From NCBI RefSeq assembly GCF_000729995.1, contig NZ_JNFG01000010.1:1-64000 (forward strand): a stretch of 64,000 nucleotides of DNA. The letters run 5' to 3'. Positions 27,296 to 37,220 of the stretch are shown piece after piece. The notes under the pieces were generated by a model. That model was not told where the DNA came from. It did no database searches and saw only the letters and a program-made list of their open reading frames with translations. Source of the stretch: Caballeronia sordidicola. Its GTDB lineage: Bacteria > Pseudomonadota > Gammaproteobacteria > Burkholderiales > Burkholderiaceae. Made by a program: the position numbers and the translations under genes. How positions within the stretch are numbered: the stretch's first letter is position 1; the number at the start of each line of letters is the position of its first letter.

Positions 27296-27385
27296 GTCAA
27301 CTTCCTCGATAGGCATCGACGGCCTCCCGGATCATCAAAGGATCATCGGAAGCGCCGCGTCTAACGAAGAGAGTAGGGAGAAAAA

Positions 27386-27420
27386 AATCGCATTGAAATG
27401 CGATTGACCGCAATGCGATT
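27386..27420. promoter_or_regulatory. Triple AATGCGATT element, candidate operator
   Basis: AATCGCATT (27386-27394) and AATGCGATT (27397-27405) form a perfect 9-bp inverted repeat with a 2-base spacer. A third copy, AATGCGATT, follows at 27412-27420. It lies about 90-125 bp upstream of the FAD dehydrogenase start. Palindrome plus direct repeat of this sort often marks IclR- or GntR-type binding sites. Confidence 0.65.
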
Positions 27421-27955
27421 AAAATAGGCGTTATCGCCAATCTGACAGTCAGCGAGGTACGTGCACGGCTCCCTGCAAAGCTGCGACGCGAAAAAACCAC
27501 CTCACGAGAAGCAAAGTCGACGAAAATCGTCCGTCACCGAACCAGCGCGCGTTAATCGGGGTCGGAATAACGGCGCTTTTTTTATGCTCAATTAGGGGAC
27601 TTCATGTGGCTTGCACGGTCTTGAATCGAGCTAATTCGTCCGCAATTGACTACTTGTCCGAGCTAAATGTTGGTGTTTTGCTGCGCTCGGCTACTAAATA
27701 CGCCTGATATTGGCGTTTACCTCACTAGCCGCAACCAAGTTGCTATAGACTGTACGACCCGCGCGAGTACTGCGCTCGTTAGCGCGCCCCGCCTCCAAAC
27801 TGATTCAGTTTTGCTCGAATCAACGCATCGAATTGGCTGAATAAGCTGAATAGCTGAACCCGAGGTGATGATCCCGTCGGTCGTCACGGTAGTGCTCGTG
27901 TCTAACCGCTTGTGCACTGGTTTGTTATTACAGAGCAAAGCTGTCGAGGAAATGT
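27421..27955. other. Long gene-free region before the sigma factor gene
   Basis: About 535 bp with no credible frame. It is less GC-rich than its surroundings. It probably holds the sigma-factor promoter and a long leader; I see no convincing -35/-10 pair. The sigma-factor ribosome site GAGGAAA is just before 27956. Confidence 0.4.
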
Positions 27956-29944
<1,989 letters not shown>

Positions 29945-29975
29945 GGTTCGCCGTAAGGATCGCTGCAGTATCTAG

Positions 29976-30012
29976 ACGCCGTTGGACTCGAAAGGGTCCA
30001 ACGGCGTTTTTG
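29976..30012 (+). terminator. Rho-independent terminator of the sigma factor gene
   Basis: A 12-bp perfect stem (ACGCCGTTGGAC, 29976-29987, with 29996-30007), an 8-base loop and a T run. It starts 31 bp after the stop codon. Confidence 0.92.
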
Positions 30013-30047
30013 TATGTGGATCTGCCGCTAACCCGTCGAGCCCGTCA

Positions 30048-30674
30048 TCAAGCGCCGGCCGCAGCTCCAGTGCCAACCTTGCTCTTGTAGAACCCCGGCA
30101 GTACCAACGCATCCGGACTTCTGGCAAGATGCACCCCCTGCTTCACGGCGGCGCTGAATTGAAACGACGTGCTCCACAAGCGGATGCGAGTCCGGAAGAA
30201 GTCCGCCCACTGGAATTCGGCAAACGGCTCTGGCGTTTTAATGTAGCCGCCCGCATTGCGAACAAACGCTGACAGGCTCCGGTACGGATCGTCTATGAGC
30301 CCCGAGACATTGGGCGGAATGGCGGCAACGCCATGCAGGATGCCGTGCTCGTCATAGGGGTGCACCCATCGCCGGTTTGCCATCTCCAGCCAGAAGGCGT
30401 CGCCTTTCAGTTTCGACAGGTCGGCCATGACTTCAACGTAAGCGTAATTAATCTGGGCATCGAATAGCGCCCGCGCAAGGTGATGATGATCAGTCGCGAA
30501 GTGGGTACCATCCCGGCCCAACACGGCCGGAATAGGCAGGGCCTTGAGCGCGCGCTTCAATTCTTCCGCGGGCAGGGACGCGAAGTGCTTGCGTTTCTCA
30601 TCGACCTCCAGCATTCCGGCGGTTATTTGCGTTGGATGGATCTGCTGCAATTCCAGCCTGACTAATTTTTTCAT
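30048..30674 (-). CDS. ParB-like (ParBc_2) protein
   Basis: A 208-residue protein of the 'putative ParB-like nuclease' family. The opening LVRLELQQIHPTQITAG and the GTHFATDHHHLARAL box near residue 58 resemble the ParB/Srx N-terminal fold, in which a His-rich motif can bind nucleotide or metal. The remainder lacks the ParB DNA-binding domains, so it is not a segregation ParB. The real function is unknown. It is convergent with the sigma-factor gene and has no partner ParA nearby. Confidence 0.75.
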   Translation of the reverse strand: MKKLVRLELQQIHPTQITAGMLEVDEKRKHFASLPAEELKRALKALPIPAVLGRDGTHFATDHHHLARALFDAQINYAYVEVMADLSKLKGDAFWLEMANRRWVHPYDEHGILHGVAAIPPNVSGLIDDPYRSLSAFVRNAGGYIKTPEPFAEFQWADFFRTRIRLWSTSFQFSAAVKQGVHLARSPDALVLPGFYKSKVGTGAAAGA

Positions 30675-30980
30675 AGCGTGTACGCCGGGTCTTTATTTAG
30701 TATGCGGCAAGCGTACCCGACGCAGTGCGAGCCAACAAGTTTGCGCAAGCAGTCCGGGCGGTGCGCGGACGTTCGCGTCCTGGTCACGCTATTCAAACGC
30801 GCGCGCTTCGCATTTGTTTTGCATGACCCACCGTCATTTTTCGCGGTTATTGTTACGGGGCGTGTTATTGAGATGATGAGGCGCGCTTGGTGTAAATGCT
30901 GAGGTCCATGCCGATGAAACCGGTTAGCCTGTGGGCCATCCCGGTTAGCGGTGGTGATTAACAAATCGAGCGAAAGGCAT
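30675..30980. other. Upstream region of kup 1 with a direct repeat
   Basis: About 300 bp. CCGGTTAGC occurs twice, at 30920-30928 and 30941-30949, with 21 bp between equivalent positions (two helical turns). This could be a two-site binding element or leader element for the potassium transporter gene. Nothing else is recognisable. Confidence 0.35.
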
Positions 30981-32879
30981 ATGTCAGCATCAGTCGCAAA
31001 TTCTTCGACCAAAGTTGTACAAGGGGCGCCGGTTCTCATGCTCGGTGCTGTAGGCGTTGTTTTTGGCGACATCGGCACAAGTCCGCTTTATACCCTCAGG
31101 GAGTGCCTGAAGGCCGCGGGCGGGGTCAGTCAGACTAACGTGTTTGGCATCGTGTCGCTAATTCTCTGGTCGATCCTGATTGTCGTCACGCTCAAGTATG
31201 TCAGCTTCGTGATGCGCGCAGGCAATGACGGCGAAGGCGGCATTCTTGCGCTGACCGCGTTGGCATCAGGCGTCGCTCCCGAGCGCTTGCGTAATGTCCT
31301 GCTAACGCTCGGCGTGTTCGGCGCGGCCATGTTCTACGGCGACTCCATGATTACGCCGGCCATTTCCGTCATTTCGGCGGTGGAAGGCGTGACGCTTATC
31401 GATGCTCAGCTCACCGCCTGGATCGTGCCGATTTCATTGGTTATCCTGACGGGATTGTTCGCCATCCAGAAGCACGGCACCAGTGCCGTGGGGAAGGTCT
31501 TCGGGCCGGTCATGGTGGTGTGGTTCGTGACCTTGGCCGCGTTGGGCTTGCTGCACATCGTCCAGCATCCGGTCATTCTTGAAGCGGCTTCGCCGACCTT
31601 CGCCATCGCTTTCCTGGCACATAGCCCGGGCACGGCATTCATTGTGCTGGGTTCGGTTTTCCTCGCGCTGACGGGTGGTGAAGCCTTGTATGCGGACATG
31701 GGGCATTTCGGTAAAAAGCCGATCCGTCTCGCATGGATGTTCCTCGTCTGGCCGAGTCTGGTCATGAACTATTTCGGTCAGGGTGCGCTTGTCATGATGC
31801 ATCCCGATACGCTCAAGCAACCGTTCTTCGAGTCGGCTCCCGGCTGGGCGCTTGTCCCGCTCGTCATCCTGGCGACGGCGGCGACCATCATCGCGTCGCA
31901 AGCGGTGATCTCGGGTGCGTTCTCCATGACGAAGCAAGCAGTACAACTTGGTTTCCTGCCGCGCATTCCGATCGTTCATACGTCGACGCATGAGATCGGC
32001 CAGGTCTACGTGCCGTTCATCAATCTCTCGTTGTTCGCGGCCGTTGTGTTCCTGGTGGTGTTCTTCAAATCATCCGATAACCTCGCCTCTGCCTACGGTA
32101 TCGCGGTGGCGTCCACCATGCTGCTCACCACGTTGCTGATGTACTTCATCACGCATTGCCTATGGCACTGGAAACCACTGGCAACAGCGCTTGTCATCGG
32201 GCCTTTTGCGGTTGTCGACGCGGTGTTTGTATCGAGTAACGTCAGCAAGGTCCTCGACGGCGGCTGGTTTCCGCTGCTGGCAGGCGCTACGTTGTTCACG
32301 ATCATGACGACCTGGCACAAGGGCCGCGAAATGCTGGTCGACCGGATGAAATCAGATAACTTGCCGCTCAAGGACATCATCTATTCGCTGTGCAGGAGCA
32401 GTCACCCGCCGTCGCGCGTTGAAGGCACGGCAGTGTTTCCGGGCGGCGTGGCCGGCATGACACCGACGGCGTTCATGCACAACCTCAAGCACAACCGCGT
32501 GCTGCACAATACGAACATCTTTCTTGCTGGCACGACCGACAACGTGCCCCATGTCAGGGACGCCGACAAGGCCGTGGTGGAGGATCTTGGCGATGGTTGT
32601 TATGCGGTCATTGTGCGTCACGGCTTCATGGAGATTCCGGACGTGCCGGTGCTTCTGACGCTGATCCAGAAGCAGATTCCCGGCTGGACTTACGACGCTG
32701 CCGATACCTCGTTCTTCCTCGCCCGCGACACGATTCGTGCGACCGGTGAAAGCAAGGCGATGGCGCTTTGGCGCGAGAAGCTGTTCGCGTTCCTGGGTCG
32801 CAATGCGGCGCAAGCGGCGGAGTACTATAGCTTGCCGCCTAATCGCGTGGTGGAGTTGGGCGGACAGATCAATATGTAA
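30981..32879 (+). CDS. kup: Kup-type potassium uptake transporter 1
   Basis: A 632-residue KUP/HAK/KT transporter. About 12 membrane helices follow the N-terminal GVVFGDIGTSPLYTLRECL. NDGEGGILALTALAS and MFYGDSMITPAISVISAVEG are family hallmarks, and a roughly 180-residue cytoplasmic C-terminus ends in PPNRVVELGGQINM. It imports K+ with H+ and works best at low K+. I use ATG 30981 with AAAGG upstream; a GTG at 30951 would add ten residues. The SDR gene follows after 28 bp. It is clearly related to Kup 2 at 37221 but diverged throughout. Confidence 0.94.
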   Translation: MSASVANSSTKVVQGAPVLMLGAVGVVFGDIGTSPLYTLRECLKAAGGVSQTNVFGIVSLILWSILIVVTLKYVSFVMRAGNDGEGGILALTALASGVAPERLRNVLLTLGVFGAAMFYGDSMITPAISVISAVEGVTLIDAQLTAWIVPISLVILTGLFAIQKHGTSAVGKVFGPVMVVWFVTLAALGLLHIVQHPVILEAASPTFAIAFLAHSPGTAFIVLGSVFLALTGGEALYADMGHFGKKPIRLAWMFLVWPSLVMNYFGQGALVMMHPDTLKQPFFESAPGWALVPLVILATAATIIASQAVISGAFSMTKQAVQLGFLPRIPIVHTSTHEIGQVYVPFINLSLFAAVVFLVVFFKSSDNLASAYGIAVASTMLLTTLLMYFITHCLWHWKPLATALVIGPFAVVDAVFVSSNVSKVLDGGWFPLLAGATLFTIMTTWHKGREMLVDRMKSDNLPLKDIIYSLCRSSHPPSRVEGTAVFPGGVAGMTPTAFMHNLKHNRVLHNTNIFLAGTTDNVPHVRDADKAVVEDLGDGCYAVIVRHGFMEIPDVPVLLTLIQKQIPGWTYDAADTSFFLARDTIRATGESKAMALWREKLFAFLGRNAAQAAEYYSLPPNRVVELGGQINM

Positions 32880-32907
32880 AGGCGGTGCCTGACCGGAGAG
32901 GTTCGAA

Positions 32908-33759
32908 ATGACCCCGCAAACAAGCTTCAAGCGCGTCTGGATGATCACCGGCGCATCGCGTGGAATGGGCGCCGAGATTACCGCTGCGGCGCTCGCTCAA
33001 GGTGACGCCGTGGTTGCCACGGCCCGCAAATCGAGCGCCGTCACCAACGCACTCGGCTCGCAGCCGGGCCTGTTGGCTGTCGACCTCGATGTCACCAGCG
33101 AGTCCGCGGCTCATCAAGCCGTCAAGCTGGCGATGGAGCATTTCGGCCGCATCGATGTGCTTGTCAATAACGCCGGTTATGGCTTGGCAGGCGCGGTCGA
33201 AGAGACCAGTGCCGAAGAGGTCCGCAGCATTTTCGACACCAACGTGATGGGTTTGCTGAACGTCACCCGCGCCGTGCTGCCGCAAATGCGCAGCCAGCGC
33301 TCCGGGCATGTGATCAACATGTCGTCGCTGGGCGGTTATCGGGTCGGTGCGGGTTTCGGCGTGTACGGCGCAACCAAGTTCGCCGTGGAAGGGCTTTCAG
33401 AAGCGCTCCACGCAGAACTTTCGGCGCTTGGCATCCATGTCACGGTCGTCGAGCCAGGCTATTTCCGAACGGACTTTCTCGATTCATCGTCCGCGATGGA
33501 AGCGGAGAACGTGATCGCGGATTATGCCGAAACCGCCGGCAAGGTTCGAGTGTCGGCGAGCGCATTCAACGGTCGGCAACCAGGAGATCCGAAGAGGCTC
33601 GCGCAAGCGCTGCTGACGTTGGTGTCGGCCGCCAATCCGCCGCTGCGGCTTCAGTTGGGCACGGACGCCTTGGCGCGGGTTCGTGAGAAGCATGCGTTTG
33701 TCGAGCAGGAGCTGAAGACCTGGGAGACGTTGTCGCGATCGACCGACTTTCCTACGTGA
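32908..33759 (+). CDS. Classical short-chain dehydrogenase/reductase
   Basis: A 283-residue classical SDR. The cofactor motif TGASRGMG lies at residues 14-21, NNAG near 86-89, catalytic Ser140 in INMSSLGG, and Tyr153/Lys157 in YGATK. The lack of an acidic residue after the second strand together with TARKS suggests NADP preference. The C-terminal segment carries KRLAQALLTLVSAANPPLRL, common in SDRs annotated as oxidoreductases of unknown substrate. It begins 28 bp after kup 1 with GGAGAGG upstream, so it is probably read from the same transcript. Confidence 0.9.
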   Translation: MTPQTSFKRVWMITGASRGMGAEITAAALAQGDAVVATARKSSAVTNALGSQPGLLAVDLDVTSESAAHQAVKLAMEHFGRIDVLVNNAGYGLAGAVEETSAEEVRSIFDTNVMGLLNVTRAVLPQMRSQRSGHVINMSSLGGYRVGAGFGVYGATKFAVEGLSEALHAELSALGIHVTVVEPGYFRTDFLDSSSAMEAENVIADYAETAGKVRVSASAFNGRQPGDPKRLAQALLTLVSAANPPLRLQLGTDALARVREKHAFVEQELKTWETLSRSTDFPT

Positions 33760-33926
33760 GTAAGGCGTTCTGTTGCGTGCTCAGAGGGTGTCTGCCAAGT
33801 GGCTTATCATTGCTGAAACCCTGTCCTGTGCAGATATGCAGATGCGATACGGCATAAGGAAGCGGGGCCGACTGCTTGCCTATGCGCGTCCCATGAACGC
33901 CTCATGAGCGCCGGAGAGGACCGAAC

Positions 33927-34379
33927 ATGACTGCATCGAACGAAACCGGGCACGCCGCCACAAGGGATGTCATCACGCGTTTCTATCGTGCCATCGAGCT
34001 TGCGGATATAGCGCTCCTGCGCACGGCCGTCACATCTGACTGGCAGTATCTGCCAAGTGCATCGGGACAGGCGATCGGCGCGGAGCAGATCGCGCCCATG
34101 CTTGCAGACCTGTTGCACGCGTTGCCCGATATGAAAATCGTCCTGCTCAATGTCCTGATCCACGATGCCATGGTCGGCGTGCGTGCAAAGGTCACGGGCA
34201 CGCAGTCGGGACCGCTCATGGGCATTCCAGCCACATCCAAGGTGGTCGAGTTCGCGATTCATTCTTTCCATGAATTCCGCGATGACCGCATTGCGAAGAC
34301 GTGGCACCTTGAAGACTGGCTGGGCTTATTCCGGCAAATTGGCGAGTTGCCGCCGGGCATGACTAACCGGCCCGCTTAG
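33927..34379 (+). CDS. SnoaL-like (ester cyclase type) protein
   Basis: A 150-residue NTF2-fold protein. The opening helix contains VITRFYRAIELADI, followed by the WQYLPSASGQAIGAEQIAPM segment and a strand series ending FHEFRDDRIAKTWHLEDWLG, which matches the polyketide-cyclase/'ester cyclase' SnoaL branch. The His in TWHLEDW is typical. Substrate unknown. The 167-bp gap before it holds nothing notable, and a small gap separates it from the Lrp gene. Confidence 0.8.
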   Translation: MTASNETGHAATRDVITRFYRAIELADIALLRTAVTSDWQYLPSASGQAIGAEQIAPMLADLLHALPDMKIVLLNVLIHDAMVGVRAKVTGTQSGPLMGIPATSKVVEFAIHSFHEFRDDRIAKTWHLEDWLGLFRQIGELPPGMTNRPA

Positions 34380-34504
34380 GAAACCAGGCAGTTGCAGCGC
34401 GCTCATTACGTCAGACTATATTAGCGAGTTAGGTATTTCCCGCCGGGAGACCGCGGGATTTAGCGGAATGCACTAACATTCGTATCCTTCATGGAGGATG
34501 ACGG

Positions 34505-34975
34505 ATGGACCGTATGGAACTCGACAAGATAGATCGCGCAATGCTGATCGCGATCCAGGCCGATGGCCGCGCGACTAACGCGAGCCTCGCCGAAGCCGTT
34601 GGACTTAGCGAAACGCCGTGCGCTCGACGTCTCAAGCGGCTGGAAGCAGAAGGTTATATAGAAGGGTATCGGGCGGTTTTGTCCAAGTCCGCATTGAAAC
34701 TGGGTCTGGTCGCATTTACGCTGGTGCGTTTTGGCGTGCACGACCGGCAACTGGCCGACCGGTTCGAGCGCGAAATCCAGGCCATACCGCGTATTGTTTC
34801 GTGCCACAACATTTCCGGTAGCGCAGACTATCTGCTGCAAGTCGTCGCGCGAGATCTGGAGGACTATGGCACGTTCCTCCGAGACGTATTGCGGACATTG
34901 CCCGGCGTTACGGCCGTCGAGTCCACGCTTTCGCTGCGCGAGGTAAAGCGTGATGCGGGGTTGCCATTGCTTTAA
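34505..34975 (+). CDS. Lrp/AsnC-family regulator
   Basis: A 156-residue Lrp-type regulator with an N-terminal helix-turn-helix (ATNASLAEAVGLSETPCARR, about residues 24-43) and a RAM/AsnC effector domain (IVSCHNISGSADYLLQVVAR near 95-115, closing with VESTLSLREVK). Such proteins sense amino acids and form octamers. The start at 34505 is set by GGAGG seven bases upstream. No obvious amino-acid gene adjoins; the carboxypeptidase gene lies convergently downstream. Confidence 0.9.
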   Translation: MDRMELDKIDRAMLIAIQADGRATNASLAEAVGLSETPCARRLKRLEAEGYIEGYRAVLSKSALKLGLVAFTLVRFGVHDRQLADRFEREIQAIPRIVSCHNISGSADYLLQVVARDLEDYGTFLRDVLRTLPGVTAVESTLSLREVKRDAGLPLL

Positions 34976-35027
34976 GCGTCCCTGTGAAAAAATCGTCAGG
35001 ATGACGAATGAGCGGCTTGCTCTCGAT

Positions 35028-36809
35028 CTACTGCGACCCAGCCTTCGGCGCTTGCGCCGCGCCGGCACTATAAAAACGCGCGAGATCTTGCTTGAGCGAA
35101 TGCAGGGCGGCATCGTCGAGATAGATCATGTGGCCCGTCGGATAATACGTGCGCTGCACGTTTGATCTGAGGGACGGGTCCAGCCCCATATGCGCCAGAT
35201 CGTATTCGGTCTGAAAGAACGGCGTCGCCAGATCAAAATAGCCGTTGAGCGACAGCACGCGCAGTTGGGGATCCTGCCGCATCGCTTCAGCGAGGTCGCC
35301 GGCTGCATAGGGCAACGCAAGCTGCTCGCCCCACCACTCGCGATGTTTCCAGTTCCATTGCTTCAACGCGTCGTCGTTGAATACGCGATACGCATCTTTC
35401 GGTTCGACGTGCAGGTCTTGTGCGAGATGCTCGTGGAACGCAGCAACGAAGGCGCTCGACACGCTGGTGACCGACGCGTCGTAGTCGGGATGCTCGGACG
35501 CGTCGTCGTAGTCCATGCCTTCGAATCGCGCATCGTAGCGGCCCACTGTGCGTGATTCGCGTATCAGCAGTTGCTTGCGAAATCGCGGCGGCCAGATTTG
35601 CAGGCGCGACTGCTTGATGTAGTTCACATCGAGCCCCGTGTAATGCGCCAAACGTGCGGCGATTGCGTCGCGCTCGGAATCGGGGAGCGAATCGCCTGCT
35701 GCTAATGCTTGCGCGTAGGGGCCGGAAGCGAACGCCCGGACCTCGTCGAGGAACGCCGGTAAGCTCGGCGGCTTGGGCACGATCTTGTCGTGATACCAGG
35801 CAATGGCCGCATAGGTCGGCAAGTAGCTCTCGGCCTCCAGATCCGTTCCATTCATGTGCGCGCCCGAGTTGAGGACGGAGGACATCAAGACGACCCCGTT
35901 CAACGCAATGTTGTTCTGGCTCAGGCGATACGCAAGCATGGCGGCGCGCGCCGTTCCATACGATTCGCCAAGCAGGTACTTCGGCGAATTCCAGCGCTGG
36001 TTCACGCTCAGGTAGCGCTCGATAAAGTGGTCGAAGGCCTCCAGGTCTTCATCGACGCCCCAGAAGCGCTTGCCGGTGGCGCGGCCTACGATTCTTGAGA
36101 AGCCTGCACCGGGTGCATCGATGAAGACCAGATCGGTCGTGTCCAGAAGACTGTCCGGATTGTCCGCGAGCACGTAAGGCGCCGGCGCCGTGATAGCGGG
36201 ACTCGACGTATGCGCACGCTTCGGCCCGAACGATCCCATCAGCAGGAAGACGCTGCCCGCGCCCGGGCCGCCGTTAAAAAGAAACGTGATGGGACGTGTG
36301 GCGGTGCTTTTCGTATTCGACGTATAAGCAACATAAAAGACACTGGCCTCTGCCTGCCCCGCGTTGTTGCGCAGAAGCAGATTGCCGGCTGTGGCCGTGT
36401 AGTCGATCTTGTGCCCGTCGAGACGGATCGAATGTTGCGTGACCGACGTGGTTTCCGGCGGGACCGGTATCAGGGTGTCGGCTTTCGTTTCGCTGGCGGC
36501 GTCACTGGCAGCGGCCGGCGCTCGCGCAGCGCTTACGCTGTTGCGGCGAGCGGGGTTGACGTTCGCATCCGATGCGGCACGGGCGCTGGCCTGAGCGGAG
36601 GGTTTGGCCGCATCTGGGCGCGCTGGTGTTCCGGCCGGCAATGAAGCGGACGCGTCGGGCGACTCCTGTATGTCGGCGGGCGCGGCTGAGGTGTCTGCCG
36701 GCGCTGCGCCGGTTTCCTGGGACAAGGCAGCGGACGGTCCGCCGGCGAGGCCAAGCACGATCAGACTGCTCATGAGACCGCTTACTGCTGTATGGAAACA
36801 AGCGCGCAT
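35028..36809 (-). CDS. Exported S10 serine carboxypeptidase
   Basis: A 593-residue peptidase of family S10. An N-terminal signal peptide ends near residue 30. A low-complexity Ala/Pro/Ser-rich linker spans about 31-115 and may tether the enzyme in the envelope. The catalytic domain has FLFNGGPGAGS near 176-186, the nucleophile Ser283 in GESYGT, Asp526 in NGYFDLATPF and His560 in TGHMIY. The triad is complete, so it should cleave C-terminal residues from peptides in the periplasm or outside. AGGA precedes the ATG. It is a single gene. Confidence 0.92.
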   Translation of the reverse strand: MRACFHTAVSGLMSSLIVLGLAGGPSAALSQETGAAPADTSAAPADIQESPDASASLPAGTPARPDAAKPSAQASARAASDANVNPARRNSVSAARAPAAASDAASETKADTLIPVPPETTSVTQHSIRLDGHKIDYTATAGNLLLRNNAGQAEASVFYVAYTSNTKSTATRPITFLFNGGPGAGSVFLLMGSFGPKRAHTSSPAITAPAPYVLADNPDSLLDTTDLVFIDAPGAGFSRIVGRATGKRFWGVDEDLEAFDHFIERYLSVNQRWNSPKYLLGESYGTARAAMLAYRLSQNNIALNGVVLMSSVLNSGAHMNGTDLEAESYLPTYAAIAWYHDKIVPKPPSLPAFLDEVRAFASGPYAQALAAGDSLPDSERDAIAARLAHYTGLDVNYIKQSRLQIWPPRFRKQLLIRESRTVGRYDARFEGMDYDDASEHPDYDASVTSVSSAFVAAFHEHLAQDLHVEPKDAYRVFNDDALKQWNWKHREWWGEQLALPYAAGDLAEAMRQDPQLRVLSLNGYFDLATPFFQTEYDLAHMGLDPSLRSNVQRTYYPTGHMIYLDDAALHSLKQDLARFYSAGAAQAPKAGSQ

Positions 36810-37220
36810 CTTAGTCCTAGCCGTTTTTGTTTTCTGTAGGTGCTGCGTGGATTCTCGATAAGCCCACTCGCTGCGTCAATAGCGTTGTTGTCATCGGAGT
36901 GATAACGCAAGGTCCGTAAGCGCTCATGTAAGTATTTCGAAGCCGTGGTGTTAGCCAGGACATGGCTGAACACAAGTACAACAAGAAGCCAAAGATGCTT
37001 GAGTTAACCCTTAGCGCCTTTTCCGTTCACTCAATCTATGCTGCCGTACGCGAGATGGATTCGCCGATCCGCTTACGCTTTCCTATACTTGGATCAACCA
37101 GAGATAACAAACCGCTTTTTGCCTGACAATTAAGCCGGCTTCGGATCGCGCCAGAACAAGCAGACGGACGATCCGTACCCCGGGGCCACAGGCTCCCGGC
37201 GGCGGCCATCTGGAGGAGAC
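36810..37220. other. Intergenic region before kup 2
   Basis: About 410 bp, AT-richer than its neighbours, probably holding the divergent promoters of the carboxypeptidase and kup 2. CTATACT near 37083-37089 is -10-like. One short frame (36962-37126) is listed separately as doubtful. Confidence 0.35.
36962..37126 (+). CDS. Doubtful 54-residue small protein
   Basis: ATG at 36962 opens 54 codons ending in TGA. The product would be basic at the N-terminus (KYNKKPK), then LELTLSAFSVHSIYAAVREM. AGGA sits only one base before the ATG, too close for a good ribosome site, and third codon positions are not GC-rich as in the true genes here. I list it so that it can be tested, not because I believe it strongly. 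Confidence 0.18.
   Translation: MAEHKYNKKPKMLELTLSAFSVHSIYAAVREMDSPIRLRFPILGSTRDNKPLFA

Noticed and set aside
30048..30674. Replicon-partition parB and a nearby origin
   Set aside because: The protein lacks the ParB DNA-binding domains, no parA is adjacent and no parS-like repeats were seen.
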